Counted from the first letter of the stretch, positions 16,492-26,263 are shown. The stretch is DNA of 64,000 nt from Shinella lacus (GCF_010994755.1 NZ_WHSB02000007.1:1-64000), one strand, 5' to 3'. Translations and numbers: made by a program. Notes: generated from the sequence alone by a model not told the origin.

Positions 16492-18561
16492 CTACCGGCC
16501 GACGCTCAGGTCGTGTACGATATCGGCCTTCTGGCCGAGGCGGGTCTTGTAGACCTGATAATTCTCCATGACCCGCTGCACATAGCCGCGTGTCTCGGAG
16601 AAGGGGATGCGCTCGATCCAGTCGACGACCTCGTCGATCGGCTTTCCGCGTGGGTCGCCATAACGTGCGATCCACTGCGGCACGCGGCGCGGGCCGGCAT
16701 TGTAGGCGATGAAGGTGAGCACGTAGGAGCCGCCGAAATCGCTGATCTGCTCGCCGAGATAGTGGGCGCCGAGCGTCGCGTTATAGGCGGCGTCCGTCGT
16801 CAGCCGCTCCTTGGAATAGGCGAGCCCGTAGCGTTTCGCCACACCCTGCGCGGTGCCCGGCATCAGTTGCAGCAGGCCCTGCGCATTGGCGGGCGACACA
16901 GCGGCCGGGTTGAAGGCACTTTCCTGGCGCGCGATTGCATAGGCAAGCGCCTTGCCGGAGCCCGAAATATTGGCGCCGTCCGGAATGACGCCGATCGGGA
17001 AGGCCAAAGCCGCGACATCGATGCCGCGCCCGAAGGCGATCTTGCCGATCTGCAGGGAAAGCTGGTGATTGCTGCCCTTTTCCGCCTGTGCAGCGAGAAG
17101 TGCGAGTTCGCCCGGGCTCATCAATTCACCGGCTAGCGCTCGATAAAGGCTTTCGCCGCGCCAGCCATGGCCGGCCGCCTGCAAGCGGGCGATCGCCTGC
17201 ACGGCTTCGCGTTGCTGGAAACGCGCGCGCTCTTCCGTGGTCGGCGTCGGATAGGCGACGTTCAGCGCCGTGCGGCCGAGCCTTGCGCCGGCAAGCTGGC
17301 CATAGAAGGTGCCGGGAAAATTCGCCGCCTTGGCAAAATAGTCCTTCGCCTCGGCCGGATTGCCCTTTTCCGCGGCACGCCCCAGCCAGTACCAGGCACG
17401 CGATACGGAAAGCGGGCGATCGGAGGCTTGCAGGATGCGCTGGAAATGGCTTGCGGCAGTCTTCGCATCGCCGAGATCGCGCAGCGCATACCAGCCGGCG
17501 TGGAATTCTGCCTCGACGATGTCTGTCGGATCGTCCGCGCCGTGGCGCGCGGCGACGCGGTAGGCATCCTTGTAGTCGCCGAGATCGGCAAGGCCGCGGC
17601 TGACGATACGCTGCTCGTTCCACCAGGCGCCGGGATTGATCAGGCGCGCCGGGTCCTCCGGCATGGCGGCGAAGAGTTTTGCCGCCGCGCGATATTCTTC
17701 CTGGTTGCGCAGGTGACGGATGCGCAGGAACGTATAGGCCGGGTCCTTCTGCCAGCCGGCATCGACGGCCTTGATCAGCGTGCCTGCCGTCTTGTTCTTG
17801 CGGATGACGGCGGCCCAGGCGCGATAGAGCGACTGCGCCTTGCCGAGATCGCCGAAACGCTGAGCCTGGTCGGCGCGGTCGCGATAGAGCAGCATTTCCA
17901 TGCGCATCTTGTGGTCGGTGGCGGTCAGCAGTGTGCCGAATTCTTCGAGCGCCTTGCTTTCCAGCTCCTTGGAAAGCGGCTCCTTCTGCCAGAAGGAGCG
18001 CAGGATGTCCGCGGCGCGCGCCGCATCCCCCGTCGCGACGAGCGCGCGGCAGAGCACGAGGGCGCCTTCCGGCGTTTCCGGCCGCGTCGTGCCGAAGGCG
18101 GCGAGCACATCGGCGCTCGCCGGGTTTTCGCGGGCAAGCGCGCGTTCGGAATTGGCGCGCAAAGCCTTCAGCCCCGGCCAGCCTTTCAACTCGCGCTGGG
18201 CGGCGGCGATTTCCCAGGAGGGCACGCCGCGCTGGCCGGAGACGGCGATCGCCCAGGTCAGGATATGCCGGTCGAGACTGTCGGAGGCGAGGCGGTTGCG
18301 TGCGACGATGGCGGCGGCCGCATCGCGGTTGGAAAGCGCGTCGAGCCCTTCGCGCAGTTCCGCGCTCACCGCCTGCACGCTGTCGGCGCGCGGAATGGCG
18401 TTGGTGATGATGTCCTTCGACGGCATGTCGGCGGCAAAGCCGAGCGGCTTTATCGAAGAGGTCGTGGTGTTGTCCGCCTCGACGGGCGAGGGGCGCAGGG
18501 CAAGGCCTGTTACTCCGGCAAGAAGCAAGGCACAAAGGGCAAAACTGTTTCTCGAGATCAT
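16492..18561 (-). CDS. slt: Soluble lytic murein transglycosylase
   Basis: Periplasmic enzyme that cleaves peptidoglycan glycan strands with 1,6-anhydro formation. The 689-residue product has a signal peptide (about residues 1-29, ending SPVEA), a long alpha-superhelical region with Sel1/TPR-like helices, and a C-terminal SLT domain. The catalytic Glu547 lies in IARQESAFNP, followed by AQGLLQLMPGTA and the AYNAGPRRV motif. Length is slightly above E. coli Slt70. I chose the ATG at 18561 because it opens directly into the signal peptide; the frame extends to 18630 without a better start. Confidence 0.92.
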   Translation of the reverse strand: MISRNSFALCALLLAGVTGLALRPSPVEADNTTTSSIKPLGFAADMPSKDIITNAIPRADSVQAVSAELREGLDALSNRDAAAAIVARNRLASDSLDRHILTWAIAVSGQRGVPSWEIAAAQRELKGWPGLKALRANSERALARENPASADVLAAFGTTRPETPEGALVLCRALVATGDAARAADILRSFWQKEPLSKELESKALEEFGTLLTATDHKMRMEMLLYRDRADQAQRFGDLGKAQSLYRAWAAVIRKNKTAGTLIKAVDAGWQKDPAYTFLRIRHLRNQEEYRAAAKLFAAMPEDPARLINPGAWWNEQRIVSRGLADLGDYKDAYRVAARHGADDPTDIVEAEFHAGWYALRDLGDAKTAASHFQRILQASDRPLSVSRAWYWLGRAAEKGNPAEAKDYFAKAANFPGTFYGQLAGARLGRTALNVAYPTPTTEERARFQQREAVQAIARLQAAGHGWRGESLYRALAGELMSPGELALLAAQAEKGSNHQLSLQIGKIAFGRGIDVAALAFPIGVIPDGANISGSGKALAYAIARQESAFNPAAVSPANAQGLLQLMPGTAQGVAKRYGLAYSKERLTTDAAYNATLGAHYLGEQISDFGGSYVLTFIAYNAGPRRVPQWIARYGDPRGKPIDEVVDWIERIPFSETRGYVQRVMENYQVYKTRLGQKADIVHDLSVGR

Positions 18562-18883
18562 GTCACATCCCGGATGCCTGACAGGCGGCACATCAGAAGC
18601 GTCTCTTCCCGCCTGATCTTTGACAATCATTAACCCTTTATTGCCTTAACGAAGCCTTACCGGCCGCGCTCACTAAGCCGTGAAGGCGGCTGACATGCAG
18701 GCGACGGATCACGCGGCACGAATATTCTTCGTTGCGCATCCTTTCGCCTTGATCATGCATGAAAAACGCCCCTCGCGCCGCTTGCCGCATGACTGTCACA
18801 TGATTATTGTGCGGCAGTTTTTAACCACGGAATACGGCCAAAGCATGTAAGCCTCCGGGCGGCTCTGGTCTCAGGAGTTCTCG
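18562..18883. other. Divergent slt-dapA intergenic region
   Basis: It should hold both promoters. Visible structure is an inverted repeat TGCCGCA (18783-18789) / TGCGGCA (18810-18816) with a 20-base loop, followed by GTTTTT, about 60 bases upstream of dapA. This could be a leader hairpin. No riboswitch class is recognised. Confidence 0.45.
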
Positions 18884-19768
18884 ATGTTCAAGGGATCCAT
18901 TCCCGCTCTCGTCACCCCGTTCACCGATGCCGGCGCCGTCGACGAAGACGCCTTTGCCGCGCATGTCGAATGGCAGATCAGCGAAGGCAGCCACGGCCTC
19001 GTGCCGGTCGGCACCACCGGCGAATCGCCGACGCTGTCGCATGACGAGCACAAACGGGTGGTGGAACTCTGCATCAAGGTGGCTGCCGGCCGCGTGCCGG
19101 TCATCGCCGGTGCCGGCTCGAACAACACCAAGGAAGCGATCGACCTTGCCCAGCACGCCGAAAAGGCGGGCGCGGATGCCGTCCTCGTTGTCACGCCCTA
19201 CTACAACAAGCCGACGCAGAAGGGCCTTTTCGCCCATTATGCGGCCATTGCCCAAAGCGTGAAGCTGCCGATCGTCATCTACAACATTCCCGGCCGCTCG
19301 GTGGTCGACATGTCGCCGGAGACGATGGGTGCACTGCATAAGGCGCATCCGTCGATCGTCGGCGTCAAGGATGCGACGGGCAAGATCGAGCGCGTTTCCG
19401 AACAGCGCATCACCTGCGGCAAGGGTTTCGTCCAGCTTTCCGGCGAAGACGCCACCGCGCTCGGCTTCAACGCCCATGGCGGCGTCGGCTGTATCTCGGT
19501 AACGGCCAATGTTGCGCCGCGGCTCTGTGCCGAATTCCAGGAGGCGACGCTCGCCGGCGATTATGCCGCGGCGCTCGAATACCAGGACAAGCTGATGCCG
19601 CTGCACAAGGCGATCTTCATCGAGCCGGGTCTTTGCGGCGCGAAATATGCGCTGAACCGCACCCGCGGCCTGAGTCGCCTCGTGCGCTCGCCGCTCATCC
19701 CGACCCTGGAGCCGGCGACGGAGGCCGCGATCGACGCAGCGCTTCGCCATGCCGGCCTTTTGAATTGA
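18884..19768 (+). CDS. dapA: 4-hydroxy-tetrahydrodipicolinate synthase
   Basis: Condenses pyruvate with aspartate semialdehyde in the lysine/diaminopimelate pathway; cytosolic homotetramer. The 294-residue TIM barrel has [13 protein letters not shown] near residue 40, YYNKPTQKG near 107, and the Schiff-base Lys162 in GVKDATGK. Start at 18884 after CAGGAG. The stop is separated by one base from the smpB start, so the two are an operon. Confidence 0.96.
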   Translation: MFKGSIPALVTPFTDAGAVDEDAFAAHVEWQISEGSHGLVPVGTTGESPTLSHDEHKRVVELCIKVAAGRVPVIAGAGSNNTKEAIDLAQHAEKAGADAVLVVTPYYNKPTQKGLFAHYAAIAQSVKLPIVIYNIPGRSVVDMSPETMGALHKAHPSIVGVKDATGKIERVSEQRITCGKGFVQLSGEDATALGFNAHGGVGCISVTANVAPRLCAEFQEATLAGDYAAALEYQDKLMPLHKAIFIEPGLCGAKYALNRTRGLSRLVRSPLIPTLEPATEAAIDAALRHAGLLN

Positions 19769-19769
19769 T

Positions 19770-20279
19770 ATGATAACAAAACCCCGTCCAGTAACGCCCA
19801 AAACGACACCCAGGAAGCCATCGACGATCAAGAAGATCGTGGCGGAGAACCGCAAGGCCCGCTTCAACTACGAGATCATCGATACCTACGAGGCCGGCAT
19901 CGTGCTGACCGGCACGGAGGTCAAATCGCTGCGCGAAGGCAAGGCGAACATCGCGGAATCCTACGCGTCGGACGAGGGCGGCGAGATCTGGCTGATCAAT
20001 TCCTACCTGCCGGAATATCTCCAGGCGAACCGCTTCAACCACGAGACGCGCCGGCGCCGTAAGCTCCTGCTTTCGAAGCGCGAGATCAATCGCCTGCGCA
20101 TCGCGATCAACCGGGAAGGCATGACGCTTGTGCCGCTGAAGGTCTACTTCAACGATGTCGGCCGGGCGAAACTCGAACTCGCGCTCGCCAAGGGCAAGAA
20201 GCTGCACGACAAGCGCGAGACGGAGAAGGAACGCGACTGGAATCGCCAGAAGGGCCGCCTGCTCCGCGATCGCGGCTGA
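19770..20279 (+). CDS. smpB: SsrA-binding protein SmpB
   Basis: Small RNA-binding partner of tmRNA in ribosome rescue. The 169-residue product has the SmpB OB fold ([39 protein letters not shown]) and the basic C-terminal tail ([19 protein letters not shown]) that reaches into the decoding centre. It is about ten residues longer than E. coli SmpB because of a Pro/Lys-rich N terminus. It begins one base after dapA, a pairing common in Rhizobiales. Confidence 0.96.
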   Translation: MITKPRPVTPKTTPRKPSTIKKIVAENRKARFNYEIIDTYEAGIVLTGTEVKSLREGKANIAESYASDEGGEIWLINSYLPEYLQANRFNHETRRRRKLLLSKREINRLRIAINREGMTLVPLKVYFNDVGRAKLELALAKGKKLHDKRETEKERDWNRQKGRLLRDRG

Positions 20280-20321
20280 AGCGCCCTTCGTTTTCCCTTA
20301 AATACACTTTGCCGGAATTGC

Positions 20322-20771
20322 TTAGAACTGGCTGTAGAGCTGCGCGATGACGGACTGGCGCGCCGTGCGGGCGAGCTGTTCGTTGTTGACCTCCGGCGGC
20401 ACGTCCGGGGAGGCGGCGGGGTTGGCGCTTGGCGCGCGCGGCGTCAGGAACGATGACATCAGGCTGTTGAGGTCGGTGCTTTCGATCGCGAGGCGCGCGG
20501 TCGGGTTGCGGCCGTTGCTGACGCGCTCGTCGGTCGTCGCCTGGGCGGGCGGCACGGCATAGGCGGGCAGGGTGGAAATGCCCGGCAGGCCGCTCGGCGC
20601 ATAGAGGAAGCTGAGATCGCCGATGTCTTCGGCCGTCTCCGAGGGCGTCGAAACCTGGGTGACCGGCTGCGGCGCGGCGAGCGCGGCAAGGGCTGTGACG
20701 GCCGGACGGGTCTCGAGCGCGCTCGAGACTGCCCGATAGCTGTTTGCCGAAAGCGATACTGCGTCCACCAT
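20322..20771 (-). CDS. Hypothetical Ala/Pro-rich protein
   Basis: I do not assign a function. The 149-residue product lacks a signal peptide or membrane segment. It is rich in Ala, Pro, Thr and Ser and probably largely disordered, with a short ordered C terminus (NNEQLARTARQSVIAQLYSQF region). The ATG at 20771 follows ATCGGGG. Its location beside smpB on the opposite strand is the only context. Confidence 0.65.
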   Translation of the reverse strand: MVDAVSLSANSYRAVSSALETRPAVTALAALAAPQPVTQVSTPSETAEDIGDLSFLYAPSGLPGISTLPAYAVPPAQATTDERVSNGRNPTARLAIESTDLNSLMSSFLTPRAPSANPAASPDVPPEVNNEQLARTARQSVIAQLYSQF

Positions 20772-20975
20772 TGCCCCGATGTTCCAATGCGAAATGACTG
20801 TCCGGTATTGGGAATATCAGGGGAGTCTTGAGGAAGCTTAATGGCCGGTGGGCCTATTTGATTCAATGTTTAACGAAGCCTTGAAACGCCTGGTTTTCAG
20901 AGGTTCCCACGGTTCCAAAAAGAAAACCCTGGTCGCGTGCGGCCGGGGTTTTCTGTTCCGTTCCTGAGCGTCAGC

Positions 20976-21551
20976 CTATTCGACGACGTTTTCGGCGGGC
21001 TCCACGTTGCGCTGCGGGCGCTCGGAGGGGTCGCGGCCGATCTCGGCTCTCAGCGATCCGAGGTCGATGAAATAGTCGGCCTGGCGGCGCAGGTCGTCGG
21101 CAATCATCGGCGGCTGGGTCTGCATGGTGGAGACGACGGAGACCTTGCGGCCCCGGCGCTGCAACGCCTCGACGAGCGTGGTGAAATCGCCGTCGCCGGA
21201 GAAGATGACGAGGTGGTCCACCGTCTCGGACTGCTCCATCGCATCGATGGCGAGCTCGATGTCCATATTGCCCTTGATCTTGCGGCGGCCGAGCGAGTCG
21301 GTGAATTCCTTGGCGGGCTTGGTGACGACCTTGTAGCCGTTATAGTCGAGCCAGTCGATCAGCGGGCGGATGGAGGAGTATTCCTGGTCTTCGATCAGCG
21401 CCGTGTAGTAATAGGCGCGCAGCAGGTAGCCGCGTTTCTGGAAGGCCTTCAGAAGTTTTCTGTAATCGATGTCGAAGCCGAGAGTTCTGGATGCCGCATA
21501 GAGATTTGCACCGTCGATGAAGAGGGCGATTTTCTCGCGGGGGTCGAACAT
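20976..21551 (-). CDS. NYN-domain (LabA/DUF88-like) protein
   Basis: PIN-like NYN-domain protein of 191 residues, a fold of predicted metal-dependent RNases. The N-terminal strand with the first acidic residue reads ALFIDGANLY (about residues 8-17), NMDIELAIDAM sits mid-domain, and FSGDGDFTTLVEALQRRGRKV supplies further acidic positions. The C-terminal extension (after about 165) is acidic and disordered. The ATG at 21551 has AAAGGA at a 9-base distance, whereas the longer frame would need a TTG abutting that site. It is divergent from rpoZ. The RNA target is unknown. Confidence 0.88.
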   Translation of the reverse strand: MFDPREKIALFIDGANLYAASRTLGFDIDYRKLLKAFQKRGYLLRAYYYTALIEDQEYSSIRPLIDWLDYNGYKVVTKPAKEFTDSLGRRKIKGNMDIELAIDAMEQSETVDHLVIFSGDGDFTTLVEALQRRGRKVSVVSTMQTQPPMIADDLRRQADYFIDLGSLRAEIGRDPSERPQRNVEPAENVVE

Positions 21552-21960
21552 ATCTGGCAATCCTTTAAGTAGATGTTGAGGTAAACGGTTGAGCTCTGGC
21601 CGAGTATCGCCTTGCCGGGATGCACTACCCGGTTGAATTAACTCTTTTTCATATAATCTTCATTTAGGGCAGTGCGGCGTGCTTTCCAAGCAAATCTAGG
21701 TTGCGGCTGTCATTTTTCCGTCCGGTATCGTTTCAGTAAAATCGAGACTTGGCGAATTGGAAAATAGTTCCCGCGCCTTACCCTATTTGTCGGATATTTG
21801 GGCTTTTCACCTACCGTTAGGGGAGGCATCAATCACAAGTTACATGGGATGCCTTACGACACGCCAAAACGGGGCGGGATAAGGAAAAACTTGAATTTTC
21901 CGTCCATTGGCTGTATCGGGCATGCAAACCCCTGAAATTCTCGATCACAAAGGACAGGCA
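21552..21960. other. Intergenic region upstream of rpoZ
   Basis: No gene is supported in these 409 bases. AT-rich patches around 21640-21670 and 21780-21850 are the likely divergent promoters for the NYN gene and rpoZ. No exact elements or known RNA family could be recognised. Confidence 0.45.
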
Positions 21961-22365
21961 ATGGCCCGTGTCACCGTTGAAGATTGCATTGACAAGGTAG
22001 ACAACCGCTTCGAGCTGGTTCTCCTTGCAAGCCATCGCGCCCGCCTCATTTCGCAGGGCGCCGCCATCACCATCGACCGCGATAACGACAAGAACCCCGT
22101 CGTGGCGCTGCGCGAAATCGCCGACGAGCGCCTTTCGCCGGACGACCTCAAGGAAGACCTGATCCACTCGCTGCAGAAGCATGTCGAAGTGGACGAGCCC
22201 GAGCCCGATCCGGCAAGCCTTGCCGCCGACACCGAAACCACGACGGCCAGCGCCGACGAGGACGAGGACCAGCCGGAAACCATCGCCTTCGACCGCATGT
22301 CGGAAGAAGAGCTGCTGGCCGGCATCGAAGGCCTCGTGCCGCCGGAAAAGAGCGACGACTACTGA
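21961..22365 (+). CDS. rpoZ: DNA-directed RNA polymerase omega subunit
   Basis: Small RNA polymerase subunit that chaperones beta-prime; in many bacteria it is also part of a ppGpp-binding site. The 134-residue product begins [20 protein letters not shown], with the omega motif running to about residue 65. An acidic tail (about 75-134) is typical of alphaproteobacterial omega. The start at 21961 follows AAAGGACA. It is directly upstream of rsh, but a strong terminator intervenes, so rsh must have its own promoter or be reached by read-through. Confidence 0.96.
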   Translation: MARVTVEDCIDKVDNRFELVLLASHRARLISQGAAITIDRDNDKNPVVALREIADERLSPDDLKEDLIHSLQKHVEVDEPEPDPASLAADTETTTASADEDEDQPETIAFDRMSEEELLAGIEGLVPPEKSDDY

Positions 22366-22406
22366 TTTCGGTCACTTTACCGAAGCCGTTGATATTGCGA
22401 ATGTCG

Positions 22407-22442
22407 GTGCGCCCCTCTTAAGGTCGGGGCGCACTTTTTTTT
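22407..22442 (+). terminator. Rho-independent terminator after rpoZ
   Basis: A 9-bp stem, GTGCGCCCC / GGGGCGCAC, with a 10-base loop and an uninterrupted 8-T run. It starts 42 bases after the rpoZ stop and 35 bases before the rsh start. Confidence 0.95.
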
Positions 22443-22476
22443 GCCCGGCGCTGGACCGGGAAGGAGCCGACCGAGA

Positions 22477-24708
22477 ATGATGCGTCAATATGAACTCGTC
22501 GAACGGGTTCAGAAGTACAAGCCGGAAGCCAACGAGGCGCTGCTGAACAAGGCCTATGTTTATGCGATGCAGAAACATGGCCAGCAGAAGCGCGCGAGCG
22601 GCGATCCCTACATTTCGCATCCCCTCGAAGTCGCCGCCATCCTGACCGACATGCGCCTCGACGAATCGACGATCGCGGTCGCGCTGCTGCACGACACGAT
22701 CGAGGATACGAGCGCGACCCGCGCGGAAATCGACGAACTGTTCGGCGAGGATATCGGCGCGCTGGTCGAAGGCCTCACCAAGATCAAGAAGCTCGACCTC
22801 GTCTCCAAGAAGGCCAAGCAGGCGGAAAACCTGCGCAAGCTGCTGCTGGCGATTTCCGACGATGTGCGCGTGCTCTTGGTGAAACTCGCGGACCGGCTGC
22901 ACAACATGCGCACGCTGGACCACATGACGCCGGAAAAGCGCGCCCGCATTTCCGAAGAGACGATGGACATCTATGCGCCGCTCGCAGGCCGCATGGGCAT
23001 GCAGGACATGCGCGAGGAGCTAGAAAACCTCTCCTTCCGCCACATCAACCCGGAAGCCTTCGAGACCGTCACGCGCAAGCTGGAGGAGCTTTCCCAGCGC
23101 AACGAGGGCCTGATCCGCAAGATCGAGGACGAACTGCGCGAGCTGCTCGTCACCAACGGCCTTTCGGATGCGCTGGTCAAGGGCCGGCAGAAGACGCCCT
23201 ATTCGGTGTTCCGCAAGATGCAGTCGAAGTCGCTGTCCTTCGAGCAGCTTTCCGACGTCTACGCCTTCCGCATCCTCGTCGACGACATTCCCGGCTGTTA
23301 CGCCGCCCTCGGCATCGTGCACACGCGCTGGCGGGTCGTGCCGGGCCGGTTCAAGGACTATATCTCGACGCCCAAGCAGAACGACTACCAGTCGATCCAC
23401 ACGACCATCGTCGGCCCGTCGCGCCAGCGCATCGAGCTGCAGATCCGCACCAAGCGCATGCACGAGATCGCCGAATACGGCATCGCTGCCCATTCGCTCT
23501 ACAAGGACAAGGACAGCACGAACGGCGAGGAGCGCACGCGCTCGCCGCGCTCAAACGCCTACGCCATGCTGCGCCGGACGATCGAATCGCTGGCCGAAGG
23601 CGACAATCCGGAAGAATTCCTCGAACATACCAAGCTCGAACTCTTCCAGGACCAGGTCTTCACCTTCACCCCGAAGGGCCAGCTCATCACGCTGCCGCGT
23701 GGCGCCACACCCATCGACTTCGCCTACGCGGTGCACACCAATATTGGCGACACCTGCGTCGGCGCCAAGATCAACGGCCGCATCATGCCGCTCGTCACCC
23801 GCCTCAACAACGGTGACGAGGTGGAAATCATCCGCTCCGGCATCCAGGTGCCGCCGCCGGCCTGGGAAGAGATCGTCGTCACCGGCAAGGCGCGCGCCGC
23901 CATCCGTCGCGCCACCCGCGCCGCCGTGCGCAAGCAATATTCCGGCCTCGGCTACCGTATTCTGGAGCGCACCTTCGACCGCGCCGGCAAATCCTTCTCG
24001 CGAGACGGGCTGAAGCCGGTGCTGCACCGGCTCGGCCACAAGGACGTCGAGGACGCCATTGCCGCCGTCGGGCGCGGCGAACTGTCATCGCTCGACGTGC
24101 TGCGCGCGGTCTTCCCGGATTACCAGGACGAGCGCGTGACGGTGAAGCCGAGCTCCGGCGACGGCTGGTTCAACATGCGCAGCGCTGCCGGCATGGTCTT
24201 CAAGCTGCCCGGCAAGACCAAGGCGGCGCTGGCGGAGGCCGCGACCGAGACCGGCCCAGAAGCGCTGCCGATCCGCGGCCTTTCCGGCAATGCCGAGGTG
24301 CATTTCTCCGCCGGCGGCGCCGTGCCGGGCGATCGCATCGTCGGCATCATGGAGAAGGACAAGGGAATCACCATCTACCCGATCCAGTCGCCGGCGCTGC
24401 AGAAGTTCGACGACGAGCCGGAGCGCTGGATCGACGTGCGCTGGGACCTCGACGAGGCCAACAACACCCGCTTCATGGCGCGCATCATGATCAACGCGCT
24501 GAACGAGCCGGGCACGCTCGCCGAAGTCACCCAGACGATCGCCACCAGCGACGTCAACATCCGCTCCATGTCGATGACGCGGGTGGCGGCCGACTTCACC
24601 GAGGTCCATATCGACCTGGAGGTCTGGGATCTCCGCCAGCTCAACCAGCTGATGGGCCAGCTCAAGGAACTTCAGTGCGTATCGACGATCAGCCGGGTCT
24701 TCACATGA
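22477..24708 (+). CDS. rsh: Bifunctional (p)ppGpp synthetase/hydrolase Rsh
   Basis: Long RelA/SpoT homologue controlling the stringent response. The 743-residue product has an HD hydrolase domain (about residues 25-180; HPLEVAAIL, LLHDTIEDT), a synthetase domain (about 235-350; RFKDYISTPKQNDYQSIHTT), TGS (about 395-455; TFTPKGQLITLPRGATPIDF), a helical/zinc-finger-like region, and a C-terminal ACT domain (about 665-743; TRVAADFTEVHIDLEV). Intact motifs in both catalytic domains indicate a bifunctional enzyme, as expected in Rhizobiaceae with one long Rsh. Start at 22477, with AAGGAG ten bases upstream; a tandem ATG follows. Confidence 0.96.
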   Translation: MMRQYELVERVQKYKPEANEALLNKAYVYAMQKHGQQKRASGDPYISHPLEVAAILTDMRLDESTIAVALLHDTIEDTSATRAEIDELFGEDIGALVEGLTKIKKLDLVSKKAKQAENLRKLLLAISDDVRVLLVKLADRLHNMRTLDHMTPEKRARISEETMDIYAPLAGRMGMQDMREELENLSFRHINPEAFETVTRKLEELSQRNEGLIRKIEDELRELLVTNGLSDALVKGRQKTPYSVFRKMQSKSLSFEQLSDVYAFRILVDDIPGCYAALGIVHTRWRVVPGRFKDYISTPKQNDYQSIHTTIVGPSRQRIELQIRTKRMHEIAEYGIAAHSLYKDKDSTNGEERTRSPRSNAYAMLRRTIESLAEGDNPEEFLEHTKLELFQDQVFTFTPKGQLITLPRGATPIDFAYAVHTNIGDTCVGAKINGRIMPLVTRLNNGDEVEIIRSGIQVPPPAWEEIVVTGKARAAIRRATRAAVRKQYSGLGYRILERTFDRAGKSFSRDGLKPVLHRLGHKDVEDAIAAVGRGELSSLDVLRAVFPDYQDERVTVKPSSGDGWFNMRSAAGMVFKLPGKTKAALAEAATETGPEALPIRGLSGNAEVHFSAGGAVPGDRIVGIMEKDKGITIYPIQSPALQKFDDEPERWIDVRWDLDEANNTRFMARIMINALNEPGTLAEVTQTIATSDVNIRSMSMTRVAADFTEVHIDLEVWDLRQLNQLMGQLKELQCVSTISRVFT

Positions 24709-24731
24709 CGGTTTCTATGCAAATTTGTGGC

Positions 24732-24755
24732 AACCTGCCTCGATTGAGGCAGGTT
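24732..24755 (+). terminator. Hairpin after rsh, probable terminator
   Basis: A perfect 10-bp stem, AACCTGCCTC / GAGGCAGGTT, with loop GATT, 24 bases after the stop. Only a short interrupted T-run follows. Confidence 0.6.
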
Positions 24756-24877
24756 TGCCCAAGTTTTGACCAGCCGTTATGCGCCGTTCGCATGGCTGCA
24801 ATGGAATAGTGTCGCTGGTAACTTTGGCGCGATAAACTATCTTCTGTGTCGGGAGGTCAACCGATACGAGGTTTACC

Positions 24878-25030
24878 ATGCTGAAGCAGTTCAAGAACTT
24901 TACCCGCGCCCTGCGCATCCCTTCGAGCGAAGAGCGCGAAACCGCCTATCTCAACGGCGCAATCGACCGGATCGACCTGGAATACCGCCAGCGTCAGATC
25001 GACCGCGGCCTCTTCCGCAAAAACTACTAA
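24878..25030 (+). CDS. DUF3563-family mini-protein
   Basis: This 50-residue frame starts at the ATG after GAGG with 6-base spacing. It encodes MLKQFKNFTRALRIPSSEER and ends IDRGLFRKNY. The pattern of an amphipathic start, then ERETAYLNGAIDRIDLEYRQRQIDRG, matches my memory of the DUF3563 family of about 50-residue proteins in Rhizobiales and Burkholderiales. It is charged and helical with no membrane segment; the function is unknown. It stands alone between rsh and the DUF2062 gene, with a hairpin just after its stop. Confidence 0.85.
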   Translation: MLKQFKNFTRALRIPSSEERETAYLNGAIDRIDLEYRQRQIDRGLFRKNY

Positions 25031-25046
25031 TATCTGACCGGATCAT

Positions 25047-25069
25047 GTGGCGCAGCCTGCTTGCGCCAC
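25047..25069 (+). terminator. Hairpin after the DUF3563 gene
   Basis: Stem GTGGCGCA / TGCGCCAC (8 bp) with a 7-base loop, 17 bases after the stop. No T-run, so only a possible terminator. Confidence 0.45.
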
Positions 25070-25150
25070 CGTGACCCCGCGCCTCGGCATCATGAGGGTG
25101 TCATCCAGGCGCCATTGAAATGCCACTAACGGATCGGCTATGTCTGGACA

Positions 25151-25744
25151 ATGTTGTTCAGACGCCGAAAGAAGGCCACCTGGCCCGACCGATTGCGCGA
25201 ATTCTTCTGGCCGCGCAAGGGCTTGACGCGTCCCGCGCGCTATCTCGCCAAGCGAATCCTGCGTCTGTCCGCGTCGCCGCACGCGGTTGCAGCGGGGGTT
25301 GCGGCCGGTACTTTCTCCGCGTTCACGCCGCTTCTCGGCTTTCACGTCTTTCTGGCGCTGGCGCTGGCCTATCTTTTTGCCGGCAACCTGCTGGCGGCGG
25401 CCCTCGCCACGACCATCGCCAACCCGCTCACCATTCCCCTGATCGCGCTTGCGACCTTTCGGCTCGGCGAGGTGCTGCTCGGCATCCAGTCCGCCGAAGC
25501 GGTCACGGCAGCCGAGCTTTTCCATCGGCTGGAGCATCTCCATCTTTCCGAGCTGTGGCAGCCGGTATTGAAGCCGATGCTGGCCGGTGCGGGCATTCTC
25601 GGCATCACGGCGGCAGTGCTTGCCTATGGCGCGACGCGTTTTGCCGTGCGCTCCTTCAAGGCGCGGCGCCACGCGCGGCTCCTGGAGCGGGCCGGCCTGG
25701 TATCCGCCCATCCCGTCCTTTCCCGCGGAGAAAAATCCCTATGA
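25151..25744 (+). CDS. DUF2062 membrane protein
   Basis: The 197-residue inner-membrane protein has a basic N terminus ([20 protein letters not shown]) and then the DUF2062 core. The core covers residues about 40-110, with [20 protein letters not shown] and the NPLT motif in [12 protein letters not shown], and a further transmembrane helix lies near 145-165. DUF2062 proteins are found widely in proteobacteria without an assigned function. Its stop overlaps the acpS start by four bases (ATGA), so the two are translationally coupled; a role near membrane lipid or acyl-carrier metabolism is only guilt by association. Confidence 0.88.
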   Translation: MLFRRRKKATWPDRLREFFWPRKGLTRPARYLAKRILRLSASPHAVAAGVAAGTFSAFTPLLGFHVFLALALAYLFAGNLLAAALATTIANPLTIPLIALATFRLGEVLLGIQSAEAVTAAELFHRLEHLHLSELWQPVLKPMLAGAGILGITAAVLAYGATRFAVRSFKARRHARLLERAGLVSAHPVLSRGEKSL

Positions 25745-26151
25745 TCATCGGCATCGGCAGCGACCTCATCGACATCCGCCGGGTGGAGAAGTCGCTGGAG
25801 CGGTTCGGCGAGCGCTTCACCCAGCGCTGCTTCACCGAGATCGAGCGGACGAAATCCGACCGCCGCAAGAACCGCGCGGCCTCCTATGCCAAGCGTTTCG
25901 CGGCCAAGGAGGCCTGTTCGAAGGCGCTTGGCACCGGCCTTGCGCAGGGCGTGTTCTGGAAGGACATGGGCGTGGTCAACCTGCCGGGCGGCAAGCCGAC
26001 GATGAAGCTCACCGGCGGCGCGCTCGAACGGCTGAATGCGATGATGCCCGAGGGCCACGAGCCGCGCATCCATATCACCATCACCGACGACTTTCCGCTG
26101 GCACAAGCTTTCGTGATCATCGAGGCGCTGCCGGCCGGAACGCCCGGATAG
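25741..26151 (+). CDS. acpS: Holo-[acyl-carrier-protein] synthase
   Basis: Transfers the phosphopantetheine arm of CoA to apo-ACP for fatty acid synthesis; a small trimeric enzyme. The 136-residue product has both signatures: [13 protein letters not shown] at residues 4-16, supplying the metal-binding Asp, and [16 protein letters not shown] near residues 51-66 with the catalytic Glu. Length is normal. The ATG overlaps the end of the DUF2062 gene. A palindromic repeat (26189-26263) separates it from lepB. Confidence 0.96.
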   Translation: MIIGIGSDLIDIRRVEKSLERFGERFTQRCFTEIERTKSDRRKNRAASYAKRFAAKEACSKALGTGLAQGVFWKDMGVVNLPGGKPTMKLTGGALERLNAMMPEGHEPRIHITITDDFPLAQAFVIIEALPAGTPG

Positions 26152-26188
26152 GGTGTGGTTTGTTGACGAACCTTGCCCACCCACTGAC

Positions 26189-26263
26189 GTCATCCTCGGG
26201 CTTGACCCGAGGATCCACGCGGCGCCCGCGGCAGTGGATGGTCGGGTCAAGCCCGACCATGAC
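26189..26263. repeat. Rhizobial repeated palindromic element, about 75 bp
   Basis: The left arm GTCATCCTCGGGCTTGACC (26189-26207) and right arm GGTCAAGCCCGACCATGAC (26245-26263) form an imperfect palindrome. Smaller internal hairpins are CCTCGGG/CCCGAGG, ATCCAC/GTGGAT and GTCGGG/CCCGAC. The left arm recurs in reverse orientation at 91-109. It lies between acpS and lepB. The type is widespread in Rhizobiales intergenic DNA and can form a very stable RNA structure. Confidence 0.85.
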
